DNA of 64,000 nucleotides from Faecalibacterium duncaniae (GTDB taxonomy: Bacteria; Bacillota; Clostridia; Oscillospirales; Ruminococcaceae), in contig NZ_CP048437.1 of the NCBI RefSeq assembly GCF_010509575.1, positions 930,001-994,000 of the forward strand, given 5' to 3'. The translations under genes were made by a program, and so were the position numbers. Positions 1-7,276 of this stretch are shown in pieces. Below the pieces are notes generated by a model. The model made no database searches and was not told the origin of the DNA. It saw only the letters and a list, made by a program, of their open reading frames with translations. Every line of letters begins with the position of its first letter. The first letter of the stretch is position 1.

Positions 1-1
1 A

Positions 2-1975
2 TATGGCAACGAAAGCATTACTTCGCTGAAGGGTGCCGACCGTGTGCGCAAGCGCCCGGCCGTTATCTTTGGCTCAGACGGCGTGGAAGGCTGCGCCCAC
101 TCTATTTTTGAGATCGTCTCCAACTCCATTGATGAAGCCCGCGATGGCCACGGCGATACCATCAATGTGACCCGCTGCAAGGACGGCAGCGTGATCGTGG
201 AGGACTTTGGCCGCGGTATGCCCGTGGACTGGAACAACGGCGAGGGCCGCTACAACTGGGAGCTGCTGTTCTGTGAGATGTACGCGGGCGGCAAATACGG
301 TGAGGGCGAGGACAACTACGAGTTCAGCCTGGGCCTGAATGGTCTGGGCCTGTGCGCCACCCAGTACGCTTCTGCCTGGATGACCGCCGATATCTATCGC
401 GACGGCTTTCATTACCACCTCGACTTCAAAAGGGGTGAGAATGTGGGCGGCCTGCAGAAGGAACCATACAAGGGCCGCCGTACCGGCAGCATCATCCACT
501 GGAAGCCCGACGATGAGGTGTTTACGGACATTGACGTGCCCGGCAGCTACTATAAGGATGTGCTGCGCCGTCAGGCCGTGGTCAACGCGGGCCTGACCCT
601 GAACTTTACGGACGAAAAGGAAAAGGACCCCGCCACCGGCAAGCCCTGGAAGGAGAGCTGGTGCTACCAGAACGGCATCGCCGACTATGTGCAGGAGGTG
701 GCAGGAGAGGACACCCTGACCCCGGTGTTCAGCTGCGAAAGCGAGGCCTCCGGCCGTGACCGTGAGGATCAGCCGGATTATAAGGTGCGGATGAGCGCTG
801 CCTTCTGCTTCTCCAATAAGGTGCAGCTGCTGGAATACTATCACAACTCCTCCTGGCTGGAGCACGGCGGCAGCCCCGAGCACGCCGTCCGCACGGCGTT
901 TGTCTACCAGATCAACAAATACCTGAAGGACAAGAACCTCTATAAGAAGGGCGAGAGTGCCATCAGCTTCCAGGATGTGCAGGACTGCCTGGTCTACGTC
1001 TCGTCCAGCTTCTCCACCCGTACCAGCTACGAAAACCAGACCAAAAAGGCCATCACGAACAAGTTCGTCTCGCAGGCCATGACTGATTTCCTCAAGCATT
1101 ACCTGGAGGTCTACTTCCTTGAAAAGCCGGAGGAGGCCCAGAAGATCTGCCAGCAGGTGCTGGTGAACAAGCAGAGCCGCGAGCACGCCGAAAAGACCCG
1201 ACAGAGCATCAAAAAGACGCTCTCCACCCAGATCGATCTGGCCAACCGGGTGCAGAAGTTCGTGGACTGCCGCACCAAGGATGCTTCCCGCCGGGAGCTC
1301 TACATCGTGGAGGGCGATTCCGCTATGGGCGCGGTCAAGCAGAGCCGCGACAGTGAATATCAGGCCATCATGCCCATCCGCGGCAAGATCCTGAACTGCC
1401 TGAAGGCCGATTACGCCCGCATCTTCAAGTCCGATGTCATCGTGGACCTTATCAAGGTCATGGGCTGCGGCGTGGAGCTGGGCGGCAAGCACAACAAGGA
1501 GCTTGCCACCTTCAACATCGATAACCTGCGCTACAACAAGATCGTCATCTGTACCGATGCTGACGTGGACGGCTACCAGATCCGCACGCTGGTGCTGACC
1601 ATGCTCTACCGGCTGACCCCCACTCTGATCAACGAGGGCTATGTCTATATCGCGGAATCGCCGCTGTATGAGATCACCACAAAGGATCGCACCTATTTTG
1701 CCTACACCGAGCCGGAAAAGGCAGCTTTCCTGAAGGAGATCGGCGACAAAAAGTATACCATCCAGCGCTCCAAAGGTCTGGGCGAAAACGACCCCGAGAT
1801 GATGTGGCTGACCACCATGAACCCCGAGAGCCGCCGCCTGATCAAGGTGCTGCCCACGGACGTGGAGGAAACGGCCCGGGTGTTTGACCTGCTGCTGGGA
1901 GATAACCTTGCCGGACGCAAAGAACATATTGCACAGCACGGCGCGGAATATCTGGATGATCTGGATGTGAGCTGA
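2..1975 (+). CDS. parE: Type IIA topoisomerase ATPase subunit (ParE/GyrB-like), 5' truncated by window edge
   Basis: This subunit binds and hydrolyses ATP to drive DNA strand passage together with the downstream A subunit. The reading frame is open from base 2 (it begins YGNESITSLKGADRVRKRP), so the true start lies before the window and GTG at 44 is not the start. GHKL ATPase motifs are visible: EIVSNSIDEA with the Mg-binding Asn, DFGRGMPV, and LGLNGLGL where most family members have a GLHGVG-type loop. The TOPRIM domain shows EGDSAMG and the acidic DADVDG. The gene is followed by a palindromic repeat and then the A subunit. Whether this is topoisomerase IV or a second gyrase is not decidable here; the divergent nucleotide loop and the Met in EGDSAMG suggest a paralog rather than the main GyrB. 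Confidence 0.85.
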   Translation, partial: YGNESITSLKGADRVRKRPAVIFGSDGVEGCAHSIFEIVSNSIDEARDGHGDTINVTRCKDGSVIVEDFGRGMPVDWNNGEGRYNWELLFCEMYAGGKYGEGEDNYEFSLGLNGLGLCATQYASAWMTADIYRDGFHYHLDFKRGENVGGLQKEPYKGRRTGSIIHWKPDDEVFTDIDVPGSYYKDVLRRQAVVNAGLTLNFTDEKEKDPATGKPWKESWCYQNGIADYVQEVAGEDTLTPVFSCESEASGRDREDQPDYKVRMSAAFCFSNKVQLLEYYHNSSWLEHGGSPEHAVRTAFVYQINKYLKDKNLYKKGESAISFQDVQDCLVYVSSSFSTRTSYENQTKKAITNKFVSQAMTDFLKHYLEVYFLEKPEEAQKICQQVLVNKQSREHAEKTRQSIKKTLSTQIDLANRVQKFVDCRTKDASRRELYIVEGDSAMGAVKQSRDSEYQAIMPIRGKILNCLKADYARIFKSDVIVDLIKVMGCGVELGGKHNKELATFNIDNLRYNKIVICTDADVDGYQIRTLVLTMLYRLTPTLINEGYVYIAESPLYEITTKDRTYFAYTEPEKAAFLKEIGDKKYTIQRSKGLGENDPEMMWLTTMNPESRRLIKVLPTDVEETARVFDLLLGDNLAGRKEHIAQHGAEYLDDLDVS

Positions 1976-1987
1976 GAGATTGACGGC

Positions 1988-2125
1988 CTCGCCCTCTCCG
2001 TCTTTGCTACGCAAATCCACCTCTCCCAAAGGGAGAGGCCTTGGCAAAGAGATGAAGCTTATGTGGACTGCCAAGGGCTCCCCCTTTGGGGGAGCTGCCG
2101 AGCAAAGCGAGGCTGAGAGGGCGAG
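1988..2125 (+). repeat. Palindromic intergenic repeat, copy 1
   Basis: The ends are an 11-bp perfect inverted repeat (CTCGCCCTCTC at 1988-1998, GAGAGGGCGAG at 2115-2125). Inside are two hairpins, CCTCTCCC-AAA-GGGAGAGG and GGCTCCCCC-TTT-GGGGGAGC, joined by a short linker. It starts 12 bases after the upstream stop codon. It is the clearest member of the seven-copy family described in the findings. Confidence 0.85.
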
Positions 2126-2171
2126 CTTGTTTGCCGAAAAAGAACAGGCGCAATAAACAAGAGGAGCAAAA

Positions 2172-4421
2172 ATGGCAAAACGAACAACCAAAAAAACGAC
2201 CAAGCCTGTCCGCCCGCAGCTGGGCGACGGCGTTGAGATCCTGAACGCGGGCAGTGTGCTGGAAGATCCCATCACCAGCACGCTGGAGACCAACTATATG
2301 CCCTACGCGATGAGCGTCATCGTCTCCCGCGCCCTGCCCGAGATCGATGGCTTCAAGCCCGCCCACCGCAAGCTGCTGTACACCATGTACGGCATGGGGC
2401 TGCTGAAGGGTGCCCGCACCAAGTCGGCCAACATCGTGGGCAGCACCATGCACCTGAACCCCCACGGTGATGCCGCCATCTACGATACCATGGTGCGCAT
2501 GGGCCGGGGCAACGAGAGCCTGCTGGTGCCCTTTGTGGACAGCAAGGGCAACTTCGGTAAGGCGTACAGCCGGGATATGTCCTGCGCCGCTGCCCGTTAT
2601 ACCGAGGCCAAGCTCGAGGGTGTCTGCGAGGAACTGTTCCGGGATATTGATAAGGAGACCGTGGACTTTGTGCCCAACTACGACGGCACCACCACCGAGC
2701 CGACCCTGCTGCCCGTGACCTTCCCCACCATTCTGGCCAACAATACCCTGGGCATTGCAGTCGGCATGGCCTGCAACATCTGCTCCTTCAATCTGGCAGA
2801 GCTGTGCGCCACCACCGTGGCCCTGATGAAAGATCCCAAACACGATATCTCCACCACCATGCCCGCCCCGGATTTCGTGGGCGGCGGCCAGATCCTGTAC
2901 GATGAGGCCCAGATGCGGGAGGTCTATGAGAATGGCCGGGGCAGCATCAAGGTGCGTGCCCGGTACAATGTGGTGCCCGGCGAGAATATGCTGGAGATCA
3001 CGCAGATCCCGCCCACCACCACTGTGGAAGCCATCATGGACAAGATCGCCGAGCTGGTCAAGGCGGGCAAGATCAAAGAGATCAGCGATATGCGGGATGA
3101 GACCGACCTGAACGGCCTCAAGCTGACCCTTGACCTCAAGCGCGGCGTGGATCCGGAAAAGCTGATGGCCAAGCTCTACAAGACCACCCCGCTGGAGGAC
3201 AGCTTCAGCTGCAACTTCAACGTGCTGGTGTCCGGTCAGCCCCGGGTCATGGGTGTGCGGGAAATCCTGCAGGAGTGGACAGCCTTCCGCATGGAGTGTG
3301 TCCGCCGCCGCACCTACTACGATCTCCACGGCAAGGAAAAGCGGCTCCACCTGCTCAAGGGCCTTGCCGCCATTCTGCTGGATATCGATAAGGCCATCCA
3401 TATCATCCGCACCACTGAGGAGGAGACCGAGGTGGTGCCCAACCTGATGATCGGCTTTGGCATCGACGAGGTGCAGGCCGACTATGTGGCTGAGATCAAG
3501 CTGCGTCACCTGAACCGGGAGTATATCCTCAAGCGGACGGGTGAGATCGAACAGCTGGAAAAGGACATTGCCGACCTGAACGATATTCTGGCAAAGCCTG
3601 CCCGCATCCGCCGCATCATCATCAATGAGCTGAACGATGTGGCCAAAAAGTACGCCCAGCCCCGCCGCAGCGAGATCCTGTATGATCTGCCCGAGGAGGA
3701 GAGCGGTGCCGAAGAGGAAGTCATCCCGGATTATCCTGTTACCGTGTTCTTCACCCGTGAGGGCTACCTGAAAAAGATCCCGCCCCAGAGCCTGCGCACC
3801 GCCGGTGCCCACAAGCTGAAAGAGGGCGATGAGATCATCCATCAAGTGGAGACGCGGAACAACGTGGAGGCCCTCTTCTTTACCGACAAACAGCAGGTGT
3901 ACAAGGTGCGCCTGAACGAGCTGGAGGACGGCAAGGTGGCCCAGATGGGCATCTATCTGCCGGGCCGTCTGGGAATGGATGAGGGTGAGAATATCCTCGC
4001 TATGGTCATCACGGGCGATTACAGCGGTTATGTCCTCTTCTTCTTTGCGGGCGGCAAGTGCGCAAAGATCCCGCTGGCCTCTTACGCCACCAAGCAGAAC
4101 CGCCGCAAGCTGCTCAAGGCCTACTCCGACAAGGAGCCGCTGGCAAAGCTGCTCTTCCTGCCCGAGGACACGGAGCTGGCCATCCGCACCAGCGCAGGCC
4201 GGATGCTGCTGGTCAACACGGCGCAGATCGCTGCCAAGACCACCCGCGACAGCCAGGGTGTTGCTGTTGTGACCCTGAAAAAGAACCAGACCATTGCATC
4301 TGTCGTCCCGGCGGAAACGCTGGAGCTTGCCAACCCCCACCGCTACCGTGTCCGCAGTCTGCCCGCCACCGGCGCGCTCATCCGCGCCGAGGACGAGGGG
4401 GAGCAGCTGACAATGCTGTAA
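2172..4421 (+). CDS. parC: Type IIA topoisomerase cleavage subunit (ParC/GyrA-like)
   Basis: This is the DNA breakage-reunion subunit, partner of the B subunit just upstream. The start ATG follows a GAGGAG site at 2161-2166. After a basic N-terminal tail comes the winged-helix domain (FKPAHRKLLYTMY), with the catalytic Tyr in AAARYTEAKL at about residues 138-147, then the tower and coiled-coil gate (LKRTGEIEQLEKDIADLND). The C-terminal region of about 240 residues has degenerate beta-pinwheel blades and no clear GyrA box, which favours a topoisomerase-IV-like or specialised paralog over gyrase. Length 749 aa is within the family range. The pair is probably one transcript across the intervening palindromic repeat. 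Confidence 0.85.
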   Translation: MAKRTTKKTTKPVRPQLGDGVEILNAGSVLEDPITSTLETNYMPYAMSVIVSRALPEIDGFKPAHRKLLYTMYGMGLLKGARTKSANIVGSTMHLNPHGDAAIYDTMVRMGRGNESLLVPFVDSKGNFGKAYSRDMSCAAARYTEAKLEGVCEELFRDIDKETVDFVPNYDGTTTEPTLLPVTFPTILANNTLGIAVGMACNICSFNLAELCATTVALMKDPKHDISTTMPAPDFVGGGQILYDEAQMREVYENGRGSIKVRARYNVVPGENMLEITQIPPTTTVEAIMDKIAELVKAGKIKEISDMRDETDLNGLKLTLDLKRGVDPEKLMAKLYKTTPLEDSFSCNFNVLVSGQPRVMGVREILQEWTAFRMECVRRRTYYDLHGKEKRLHLLKGLAAILLDIDKAIHIIRTTEEETEVVPNLMIGFGIDEVQADYVAEIKLRHLNREYILKRTGEIEQLEKDIADLNDILAKPARIRRIIINELNDVAKKYAQPRRSEILYDLPEEESGAEEEVIPDYPVTVFFTREGYLKKIPPQSLRTAGAHKLKEGDEIIHQVETRNNVEALFFTDKQQVYKVRLNELEDGKVAQMGIYLPGRLGMDEGENILAMVITGDYSGYVLFFFAGGKCAKIPLASYATKQNRRKLLKAYSDKEPLAKLLFLPEDTELAIRTSAGRMLLVNTAQIAAKTTRDSQGVAVVTLKKNQTIASVVPAETLELANPHRYRVRSLPATGALIRAEDEGEQLTML

Positions 4422-4423
4422 AA

Positions 4424-4578
4424 AACTCCCCCAGCCTCGCATTCGCTCGACAGCCCCCTCTAGGATGGGGCCTTTGGCATGGCGGGAAAGCTTTTGCTTG
4501 AATTGCAAAGTATCCGGTTTCGCCAGAGGCTCCCTCTCCGAGGGAGCTGGCACGGCGTAAGCCGTGACTGAGGGAGTT
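4424..4578 (+). repeat. Palindromic intergenic repeat, copy 2
   Basis: The element begins immediately after the stop codon of the topoisomerase A subunit. The ends are AACTCCC and GGGAGTT. The left arm has GCATTCGCTCGACAG and a CCCC..GGGG hairpin; the right arm has GGCTCCCTCTCCGAGGGAGC and ends ACTGAGGGAGTT. The arms match the other copies but the central linker is longer and different. Confidence 0.75.
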
Positions 4579-4632
4579 CAAGCAGTAGCGGAGACAATTT
4601 TAAATCGTTTATCCTGAAAAGAGGAAGCTGTA

Positions 4633-5118
4633 ATGCAGAATATTGACCTGATCTGTATTGGTAAAATGAACGCAAAATATTTTGCCGAGGGCGTGGCAGA
4701 GTACCAGAAGCGTCTGGCTGCCTTTGCGGCATTCCGGATCATCGAGCTGCCGGAGGAAAAGATCGAGGAGAAAAATGCCTCCGATGCTGTGGTGAAAAAA
4801 GCACTGGATAAGGAAGGAAAAGCCATCCTCTCCAATGTGCGCAAGGGTGCTGCCATCGTTGCCATGTGCATTGAGGGCAGGCAGATCTCCTCCGATGAGC
4901 TGGCGCAGTTCCTGGCCGACCGCGCAAACAGCGGGGCAGGGGATGTGGCGTTCGTCATCGGCTCCTCCCACGGCCTGTCCGATGAAGTGAAAAAAGCCGC
5001 AGCCCTCAGATTCAGTATGGGCCGCATCACCATGCCACATCAGCTGGCCCGCCTGGTGCTGACCGAACAGATCTACCGGGCCTGTACCATCAATGCCGGT
5101 ATGAAGTATCATAAGTAA
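4633..5118 (+). CDS. rlmH: 23S rRNA (pseudouridine-1915-N3)-methyltransferase RlmH
   Basis: RlmH uses SAM to methylate pseudouridine 1915 in helix 69 of 23S rRNA on assembled ribosomes. It is a small trefoil-knot SPOUT enzyme of about 155-160 aa, and this one is 161 aa. The N-terminus (IDLICIGKMNAKYF) and the C-terminal knot with FVIGSSHGLSDEV, SMGRITMPHQLARL and the terminal NAGMKYHK all match the family. The start ATG is preceded by AGAGGAAG. A possible structured RNA and a terminator follow. Confidence 0.95.
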   Translation: MQNIDLICIGKMNAKYFAEGVAEYQKRLAAFAAFRIIELPEEKIEEKNASDAVVKKALDKEGKAILSNVRKGAAIVAMCIEGRQISSDELAQFLADRANSGAGDVAFVIGSSHGLSDEVKKAAALRFSMGRITMPHQLARLVLTEQIYRACTINAGMKYHK

Positions 5119-5128
5119 AACTTGCAAA

Positions 5129-5203
5129 GAGAAACAGAGGACGGAACAGGCAGCCGTCGCCCGGTGTTAGGAGATGCGGGAAACGTCAACCCGCCTGTTT
5201 CTC
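5129..5203 (+). ncRNA. Candidate three-way-junction RNA in the rlmH 3' region
   Basis: A 9-bp perfect outer stem (GAGAAACAG 5129-5137 with CTGTTTCTC 5195-5203) encloses two hairpins: GACGG/CCGTC (5140-5144, 5154-5158) and GCGGG/CCCGC (5176-5180, 5190-5194). The second stacks directly on the outer stem. An 18-base single-stranded segment joins the hairpins. An intrinsic terminator follows ten bases later. No known riboswitch class was recognised. It could be a 3'UTR-derived small RNA or a 5' element of the next unit. Confidence 0.4.
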
Positions 5204-5212
5204 AGAAAGAAA

Positions 5213-5242
5213 GGGCCGTTGCAGAAATGCAGCGGCCTTTTG
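5213..5242 (+). terminator. Intrinsic terminator after rlmH
   Basis: GGCCGTTGCA-GAAA-TGCAGCGGCC forms a strong hairpin capped by GAAA and followed by TTTT. Confidence 0.8.
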
Positions 5243-5243
5243 C

Positions 5244-5272
5244 TTTACAAATATAAGAAAACATGATAAAGT
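5244..5272 (+). promoter_or_regulatory. Putative glyS promoter
   Basis: TTTACA (5244-5249) and TAAAGT (5267-5272) are separated by 17 bases and lie about 85 bases before the glyS start. The -10 is imperfect. No T-box motif is present in the leader. Confidence 0.45.
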
Positions 5273-5356
5273 AGAGATATGCGGCAGTGGGGAAGCTGCC
5301 CGAAACAACACACACGACACGGCAAGCCAGCCGCGGACGGAAAGGATGTTATTACA

Positions 5357-6778
5357 ATGGAACAGAGCGAAAAGACCCTTGATATGATCGTCAATCTCTG
5401 CAAGAACCGTGGTTACGTGTTCCCCGGTTCTGAGATCTATGGCGGTCTTGCCAACAGCTGGGACTACGGCCCCCTGGGCGTTGAGTTCAAGAACAACGTC
5501 AAGAAAGCATGGCTGAAGAAGTTTGTCCAGGAGAGCCCCTACAATGTGGGCCTGGATGCTGCCATCATTATGAACCCCCAGACCTGGGTGACCACCGGCC
5601 ACGTTTCCAGCTTCTCTGACCCCCTGCTGGACTGCCGCGCCTGCAAGGCACGCCACCGTGCTGATAAGCTGATCGGTGAGGAGCATCCCGAGGTCAATGT
5701 GGATGCCATGAGCTTTGATGAGATGGATCAGTTCATCGCCGACCACGAGGACATCGTCTGCCCTGTCTGCGGCAAGCATGACTTTACCCCCATCCGCAAG
5801 TTCAACCTGATGTTCAAGACTGCCATCGGTGTCACCGAGGACAGCTCTTCTACCTGCTACCTGCGCCCCGAGACCGCACAGGGCATTTTTGTCAACTTTG
5901 CCAACATCCAGCGCACCACCCGCCGCAAGCTGCCCTTTGGTGTCTGCCAGGTGGGCAAGGCCTTCCGCAACGAGATCACCCCGGGCAACTTCACCTTCCG
6001 CACCCGTGAGTTCGAGCAGATGGAGTGCGAGTTCTTCTGCAAGCCCGGCACCGATCTGGACTGGTTCGCTTACTGGAAGGATTACTGCGAGAACTGGCTG
6101 CTGAGCCTGGGCATCAAGAAGGAGCATCTGCGCCTGCGTGACCACGAGCCCGCAGAGCTGGCCTTCTACAGCCGCGCTACCACTGATATCGAGTATGCCT
6201 TCCCGTTCACCGACTGGGGCGAGCTGTGGGGCATTGCAGACCGCACCAACTACGACCTGACCCGCCATCAGGAGGCCTCCGGCAAGAGCCTGGAGTACTT
6301 CGACAGCGAGACCAACGAGCACTACATCCCCTACGTGATTGAGCCCTCTCTGGGCTGCGACCGTGTGGCGCTGGCCTTCCTGTGCGAGGCTTACGATGAG
6401 GAGCATCTGGTCGATGCCAAGGGCAAGGAAGATGTCCGCACCGTCCTGCACCTGCATCCGGCTCTGGCTCCCTACAAGTGTGCTGTGCTGCCCCTGAGCA
6501 AGAAGCTGGGTGACAAGGCCATGGAGATCCGCAACGAGCTGAGCAAGTACTTCATGGTGGACTACGATGATACCGGTTCCATCGGCAAGCGTTACCGCCG
6601 CGAGGATGAGATCGGCACTCCCTACTGCATCACCGTGGACTTCGACACTGTGGGTGACGAGGCCAAGGGGATCGCAGCTGACAACTGCGTCACCGTCCGC
6701 GACCGTGATACCATGGAGCAGGTGCGTATGCCCATCTCCGAGCTCAAGAGCTATATCGAGAGCAAGATCGAGTTCTGA
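5357..6778 (+). CDS. glyS: Glycyl-tRNA synthetase, single-chain alpha2 type
   Basis: This enzyme charges tRNA-Gly with glycine in the cytoplasm. It is the eukaryote/archaea-like class II homodimer type, 473 aa. Landmarks are [20 protein letters not shown] at the N-terminus, the zinc-like Cys pairs [11 protein letters not shown] and CPVCGKHDF, motif 2 around [19 protein letters not shown], motif 3 around [14 protein letters not shown], and the C-terminal anticodon-binding domain ([11 protein letters not shown] onward). ATG 5357 is chosen because the homologous sequence starts there and AAAGGATG precedes it; an upstream in-frame ATG at 5279 would add 26 unrelated residues. It has its own promoter and a strong terminator. 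Confidence 0.95.
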   Translation: MEQSEKTLDMIVNLCKNRGYVFPGSEIYGGLANSWDYGPLGVEFKNNVKKAWLKKFVQESPYNVGLDAAIIMNPQTWVTTGHVSSFSDPLLDCRACKARHRADKLIGEEHPEVNVDAMSFDEMDQFIADHEDIVCPVCGKHDFTPIRKFNLMFKTAIGVTEDSSSTCYLRPETAQGIFVNFANIQRTTRRKLPFGVCQVGKAFRNEITPGNFTFRTREFEQMECEFFCKPGTDLDWFAYWKDYCENWLLSLGIKKEHLRLRDHEPAELAFYSRATTDIEYAFPFTDWGELWGIADRTNYDLTRHQEASGKSLEYFDSETNEHYIPYVIEPSLGCDRVALAFLCEAYDEEHLVDAKGKEDVRTVLHLHPALAPYKCAVLPLSKKLGDKAMEIRNELSKYFMVDYDDTGSIGKRYRREDEIGTPYCITVDFDTVGDEAKGIAADNCVTVRDRDTMEQVRMPISELKSYIESKIEF

Positions 6779-6789
6779 TCCAAATAAAA

Positions 6790-6822
6790 ACAGCCCCGCC
6801 GTTGCAATTTCGGCGGGGCTGT
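6790..6822 (+). terminator. glyS terminator
   Basis: ACAGCCCCGCCG and CGGCGGGGCTGT form a 12-bp perfect stem with a 9-base loop. There is no long T-run on either side. The loop contains the TTGCAA that is the proposed -35 of the following small RNA. Confidence 0.75.
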
Positions 6823-6831
6823 GGTATATTA
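6802..6831 (+). promoter_or_regulatory. Putative promoter of the antitoxin-like RNA
   Basis: TTGCAA (6802-6807, in the glyS terminator loop) and TATTAT (6826-6831) are 18 bases apart. Transcription would begin near 6839, just at the sequence GAGTGCTGTCC, which also occurs at the predicted 5' end of the opposing toxin mRNA. Confidence 0.45.
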
Positions 6832-6837
6832 TAGATA

Positions 6838-6933
6838 AAGAGAGTGCTGTCCGGCAAACGGTCAGTACCTTCCCGGCAAGTTATTCACAAAGAATGACCG
6901 CTCAGGTTTGGACGCTGAGGGCGGTCATTTTTT
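6838..6933 (+). ncRNA. Candidate antitoxin RNA of a convergent type I toxin-antitoxin
   Basis: A short plus-strand transcript of about 95 bases is predicted from the promoter at 6802-6831 to the T-run after the hairpin at 6893-6929. It converges with the toxin mRNA and shares its terminator hairpin, so the two RNAs would be complementary there. The arrangement resembles the Fst/par family of type I systems. Its existence is inferred from promoter and terminator only. Confidence 0.45.
6893..6933. terminator. Shared hairpin of convergent toxin and antitoxin transcripts
   Basis: AATGACCG(CT)CAG...CTGAG(GG)CGGTCATT forms a long hairpin followed on the plus strand by TTTTTT. The toxin stop codon (6925-6927, minus strand) lies inside the stem, as is typical of small hydrophobic toxin genes of this kind. 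Confidence 0.75.
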
Positions 6934-7023
6934 GTGTGTAAAGATTTTCCATGCGATATCGAACACGCCAAAGCCGACGGTTGCAAGCAATGTCAGCAGG
7001 GCTAAAGTTTCCAATAGCGTCAT
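6925..7023 (-). CDS. Small hydrophobic type I toxin-like (holin-like) peptide, 32 aa
   Basis: The peptide begins MTLLETLALLTLLATVGFGV and ends FDIAWKIFTHKK: one membrane-spanning segment with an aromatic edge and a short basic tail. That is the layout of Fst/TxpA/holin-like toxins of type I toxin-antitoxin systems, which insert in the inner membrane. The start is supported by the ribosome site AAAGGGGTGA about 8 bases upstream. A strong minus-strand promoter lies 120-150 bases upstream, giving a long untranslated leader of about 110 bases, again usual for this class. The stop codon sits inside a terminator hairpin shared with an opposing RNA. Function is inferred from architecture; no homolog search was possible. 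Confidence 0.65.
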   Translation of the reverse strand: MTLLETLALLTLLATVGFGVFDIAWKIFTHKK

Positions 7024-7141
7024 AGAGCATCACCCCTTTCGCAGCAGAGCGTCAGGGGCACGACAAAAAATATTCGCCTCCCCGACGCTTGGGCCGGAAA
7101 GGTTAGACCGCTTACCGTATGTGGACAGCACTCCCAAGGTT

Positions 7142-7170
7142 AGTATAGCAGACGTTTCCCCGTTTTTCAA
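7142..7170 (-). promoter_or_regulatory. Promoter of the hydrophobic peptide mRNA
   Basis: On the minus strand TTGAAA (7170-7165) and TATACT (7147-7142) have a 17-base spacer. Transcription would start near 7135, exactly before GGAGTGCTGTCC. Confidence 0.75.
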
Positions 7171-7200
7171 CGACGGAAGCGTCTGTTTTCTTTTATCCGA

Positions 7201-7229
7201 TGGACAGAATTGAAAAAAGAGGGTATACT
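7201..7229 (+). promoter_or_regulatory. Promoter of the aminopeptidase gene
   Basis: TGGACA (7201-7206), 17-base spacer, TATACT (7224-7229), 48 bases before the start codon. A hairpin with T-rich tail (AGACG..CGTCT, 7150-7197) lies just upstream and may isolate it from readthrough. Confidence 0.75.
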
Positions 7230-7276
7230 TAGGGCAAAACAACCATGCCGTTTCTTGCGGCAGAAAGGAACCTTTT

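Noticed and set aside
2007..4553. An 848-codon open frame on the minus strand opposite the topoisomerase A gene
   Set aside because: It is the mirror of a GC-rich coding gene with strong codon bias; it has no ribosome site and runs through the palindromic repeats. Similar long antisense frames opposite asnB, pnp, infB and parE are rejected for the same reason.
5129..5356. glyS leader as a glycine T-box
   Set aside because: No GGTGGNACC core or antiterminator is present in the leader.
7028..7030. Alternative start seven bases upstream for the small toxin-like gene
   Set aside because: That ATG is in another frame and gives a polar, non-toxin-like peptide; the ribosome site serves the ATG at 7023.
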